The position numbers and the translations under genes are program-made. The notes under the pieces were generated by a model. That model saw only the letters and a program-made list of their open reading frames with translations, did not search any database and was not told the DNA's origin. A stretch of DNA of 23,366 nt from JAWWBL01 sp033720975 (GTDB lineage Bacteria > Actinomycetota > Acidimicrobiia > Spongiisociales > ZC4RG35). The stretch is taken from positions 1-23,366 of the forward strand of contig JAWWBL010000019.1 in assembly GCA_033720975.1 (NCBI GenBank), in the 5' to 3' direction. Positions 22,205-23,366 of the stretch are shown here, piece by piece; within the stretch, counting starts at the first letter, position 1, and every line of letters begins with the position of its first letter.

Positions 22205-22237
22205 CGGCCCTCAGCCAATCGACCTACCAGGTCCCGG

Positions 22238-22666
22238 TCAGTTCAGTGTTGCCGTGAGGGTGATCGGGACGTTCCCATCCAACGCCTTGGACACCGGACA
22301 GCCGTTCTTGGCCTGCTCGGCCAGCTCTTGGAATGTCTCGTCGCTTATCCCGTCGACGGTTCCGACGACCGAGATCTCCATCAGTGTGATCCCCTCGCCG
22401 GGCACGAATGTTGCTCTGGCCTCGACGTCGAGAGCGGTGGGAGGGGTCCCGTTCTTGGCTAGCGCATTGGAGAAAGCCATCGAGAAACAACCCGAGTGAG
22501 CGGCGGCGATCAGCTCATCCGGGCTGGTGAGCCCGCCATGCTCCTCGGAGCGAGCCTTCCAGGTGATGGTCATGTCGGGTGCGGCGCCGGAGTCCAGGCT
22601 CGTGACTCCACTGCCGTCGAATAGGTCGCCTTCCCAATGGGTGCGGCCTGTGCTCTTGAGTGCCAT
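22238..22666 (-). CDS. osmC: OsmC-family peroxiredoxin
   Basis: The 142-aa product is a thiol peroxidase of the OsmC type, which reduces organic hydroperoxides in the cytoplasm. Both catalytic cysteines are present: Cys60 (AAHSGCFSM, peroxidatic) and Cys123 (NGCPVSKAL, resolving), with Glu51 in SPDELIAAAH. Length and the TGRTHWEGDL start are normal for OsmC rather than the shorter YhfA-like relatives. GAAGGAA lies four bases before the ATG at 22666. The TPR gene ends 30 nt upstream and the rhomboid gene starts 33 nt downstream, suggesting one transcript. The resolving Cys context separates it from Ohr, but the exact peroxide is unknown. Confidence 0.93.
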   Translation of the reverse strand: MALKSTGRTHWEGDLFDGSGVTSLDSGAAPDMTITWKARSEEHGGLTSPDELIAAAHSGCFSMAFSNALAKNGTPPTALDVEARATFVPGEGITLMEISVVGTVDGISDETFQELAEQAKNGCPVSKALDGNVPITLTATLN

Positions 22667-22696
22667 AGGGTTCCTTCGTCGGGATCGGCCGAAAGG

Positions 22697-23366
22697 TTAC
22701 TCGGGGCCGCCAACTGGCCCGTCGAGGGCATACGCCACGATCTCCTCGAGTGGGCAGTCCATTCCCTCCTCGAACGCCTCCTTCTCCTCGCCTTCCAGCT
22801 TGGCCAAGGTTTCGGGCTCGAGCCCCTCCATGACATTGAAGTCGGCGATCACCAGATCGGTTCCTGTCTCTTTGCGTAGAGATTCAGCCATCCCAGAGAG
22901 GCGGTAAGCACGCTGGGTGTCCCCCAAACCAAATGCCATCGCGGCAATCTCGGAAACGGTCATGACCAAGCCGGACACGTCGCGGTGCGACCAGAAGAGG
23001 GTCGTCGCGTCTCGAAGCGGCTCCCAAGCTTCTGCGAACTGTCCGGTACGCACATACAGCGCACCCACCTCGAACATCGACCAGCCCTGGCCGAACTCGT
23101 TGCCGGCCCGACGGTAATGGTCGGCGGCCTCCCCGAACCACCGAAGGACCTCTTCGACCGGCACGGAGTCGCGAGTGGCCAAATCCAACAGAATGTTCCC
23201 GATGCCCCATGCCGTGTCGGCCAGTCCGGCCACATCATCGAGGCGCAGGTAGATCTCTCTGGACTCTTCGAGCAGGGGCAGGGCGATGGTCTGGTCGTCG
23301 GCCTCGAAACCGACTGCCAACCCGTAGTTGTACAGCGCGTTGGCCAATTCCCGATCGTCATCGAGA
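22697..23366 (-). CDS. TPR-like C-terminal part of a large regulator (5' truncated by window)
   Basis: The frame is open to the right edge of the window, so the gene starts outside; the TTG at 23347 is not its start. The visible part (about 222 residues) is helical, with TPR-like repeats such as ALPLLEESREIYLRLDDVAGLADTAWGIGNIL and FGEAADHYRRAGNEFGQGWSMFEVGALYVRTG. It ends with the LSGMAESLRKETGT segment, common at the C-terminus of AAA-TPR regulators of the LuxR/AfsR or cyclase type. It is therefore likely the ligand- or partner-sensing end of such a regulator. It is the most upstream visible gene of the OsmC-rhomboid-DUF1992 run. Confidence 0.75.
   Translation of the reverse strand, partial: LDDDRELANALYNYGLAVGFEADDQTIALPLLEESREIYLRLDDVAGLADTAWGIGNILLDLATRDSVPVEEVLRWFGEAADHYRRAGNEFGQGWSMFEVGALYVRTGQFAEAWEPLRDATTLFWSHRDVSGLVMTVSEIAAMAFGLGDTQRAYRLSGMAESLRKETGTDLVIADFNVMEGLEPETLAKLEGEEKEAFEEGMDCPLEEIVAYALDGPVGGPE

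Noticed and set aside
1..23366. tRNA, rRNA, transposase, integrase or phage genes
   Set aside because: None was recognised by eye on either strand; short RNA genes cannot be fully excluded without a covariance-model search.

Overview
The window is high-GC and tightly packed, and its gene content points to an actinobacterium or close relative, most likely of the Acidimicrobiia type. Reasons: two luciferase-like (LLM) oxidoreductases of F420/flavin type, a class III cyclase-AAA-TPR regulator, a DUF1684 protein, GTG/TTG starts, and several genes that have a TAGNNT hexamer 6-8 nt before the start codon instead of a Shine-Dalgarno sequence (leaderless style). Taxonomy is inference only. No tRNA, rRNA, CRISPR array, insertion sequence or phage gene was seen. 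No stretch over 300 bases lacks a gene; the longest gaps are about 230 bases (5597-5826, holding a two-copy 60-bp hairpin repeat) and about 175 bases (2491-2664).

Layout. 1-605: 3' end of an ABC transporter subunit, followed by a very long hairpin. 689-2490: a hotdog thioesterase converging on an LLM oxidoreductase. 2665-4884: a two-membrane-segment protein with a strong terminator, an unknown 117-aa protein and a VioB-type ferritin-like protein. 4874-7423: a RibD-C/DHFR-like reductase (minus), an MFS exporter (plus) and a small zinc-finger membrane protein resembling an anti-sigma factor (minus). 7534-11753: a 1114-aa adenylate cyclase/AAA/TPR protein, a secreted four-cysteine protein with a UUCG terminator, and a tiny zinc-binding protein. 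11750-16657: a pyrimidine-catabolism locus. An operon of beta-ureidopropionase, dihydropyrimidinase and an LLM oxidoreductase runs on the minus strand, diverging from an NCS2 nucleobase permease on the plus strand. 16791-19939: a five-gene operon in which every junction overlaps by 1-4 nt, encoding a 44-aa membrane peptide, an Lgt-fold protein, a four-helix membrane protein, a radical SAM protein resembling tetraether lipid synthase (Tes), and a further small membrane protein. 19923-23366: a DUF1684 protein, a second tiny zinc protein paralogous to the one at 11556, a macro-domain protein, then a minus-strand run of TPR protein (cut by the window end), OsmC, rhomboid protease and DUF1992 protein.

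How they work together. The permease, dihydropyrimidinase and ureidopropionase give uptake and hydrolysis of reduced pyrimidines. The usual dihydropyrimidine dehydrogenase is absent, and an LLM enzyme occupies the operon instead. The 16791-19939 operon is the strongest candidate for a poorly described system: a Tes-like radical SAM enzyme coupled to an Lgt homologue that has lost the conserved histidine of true Lgt, plus three small membrane proteins. This suggests a bacterial membrane-lipid modification pathway. All six convergent gene pairs in the window overlap at their stop codons, two of them by sharing one CTAG.
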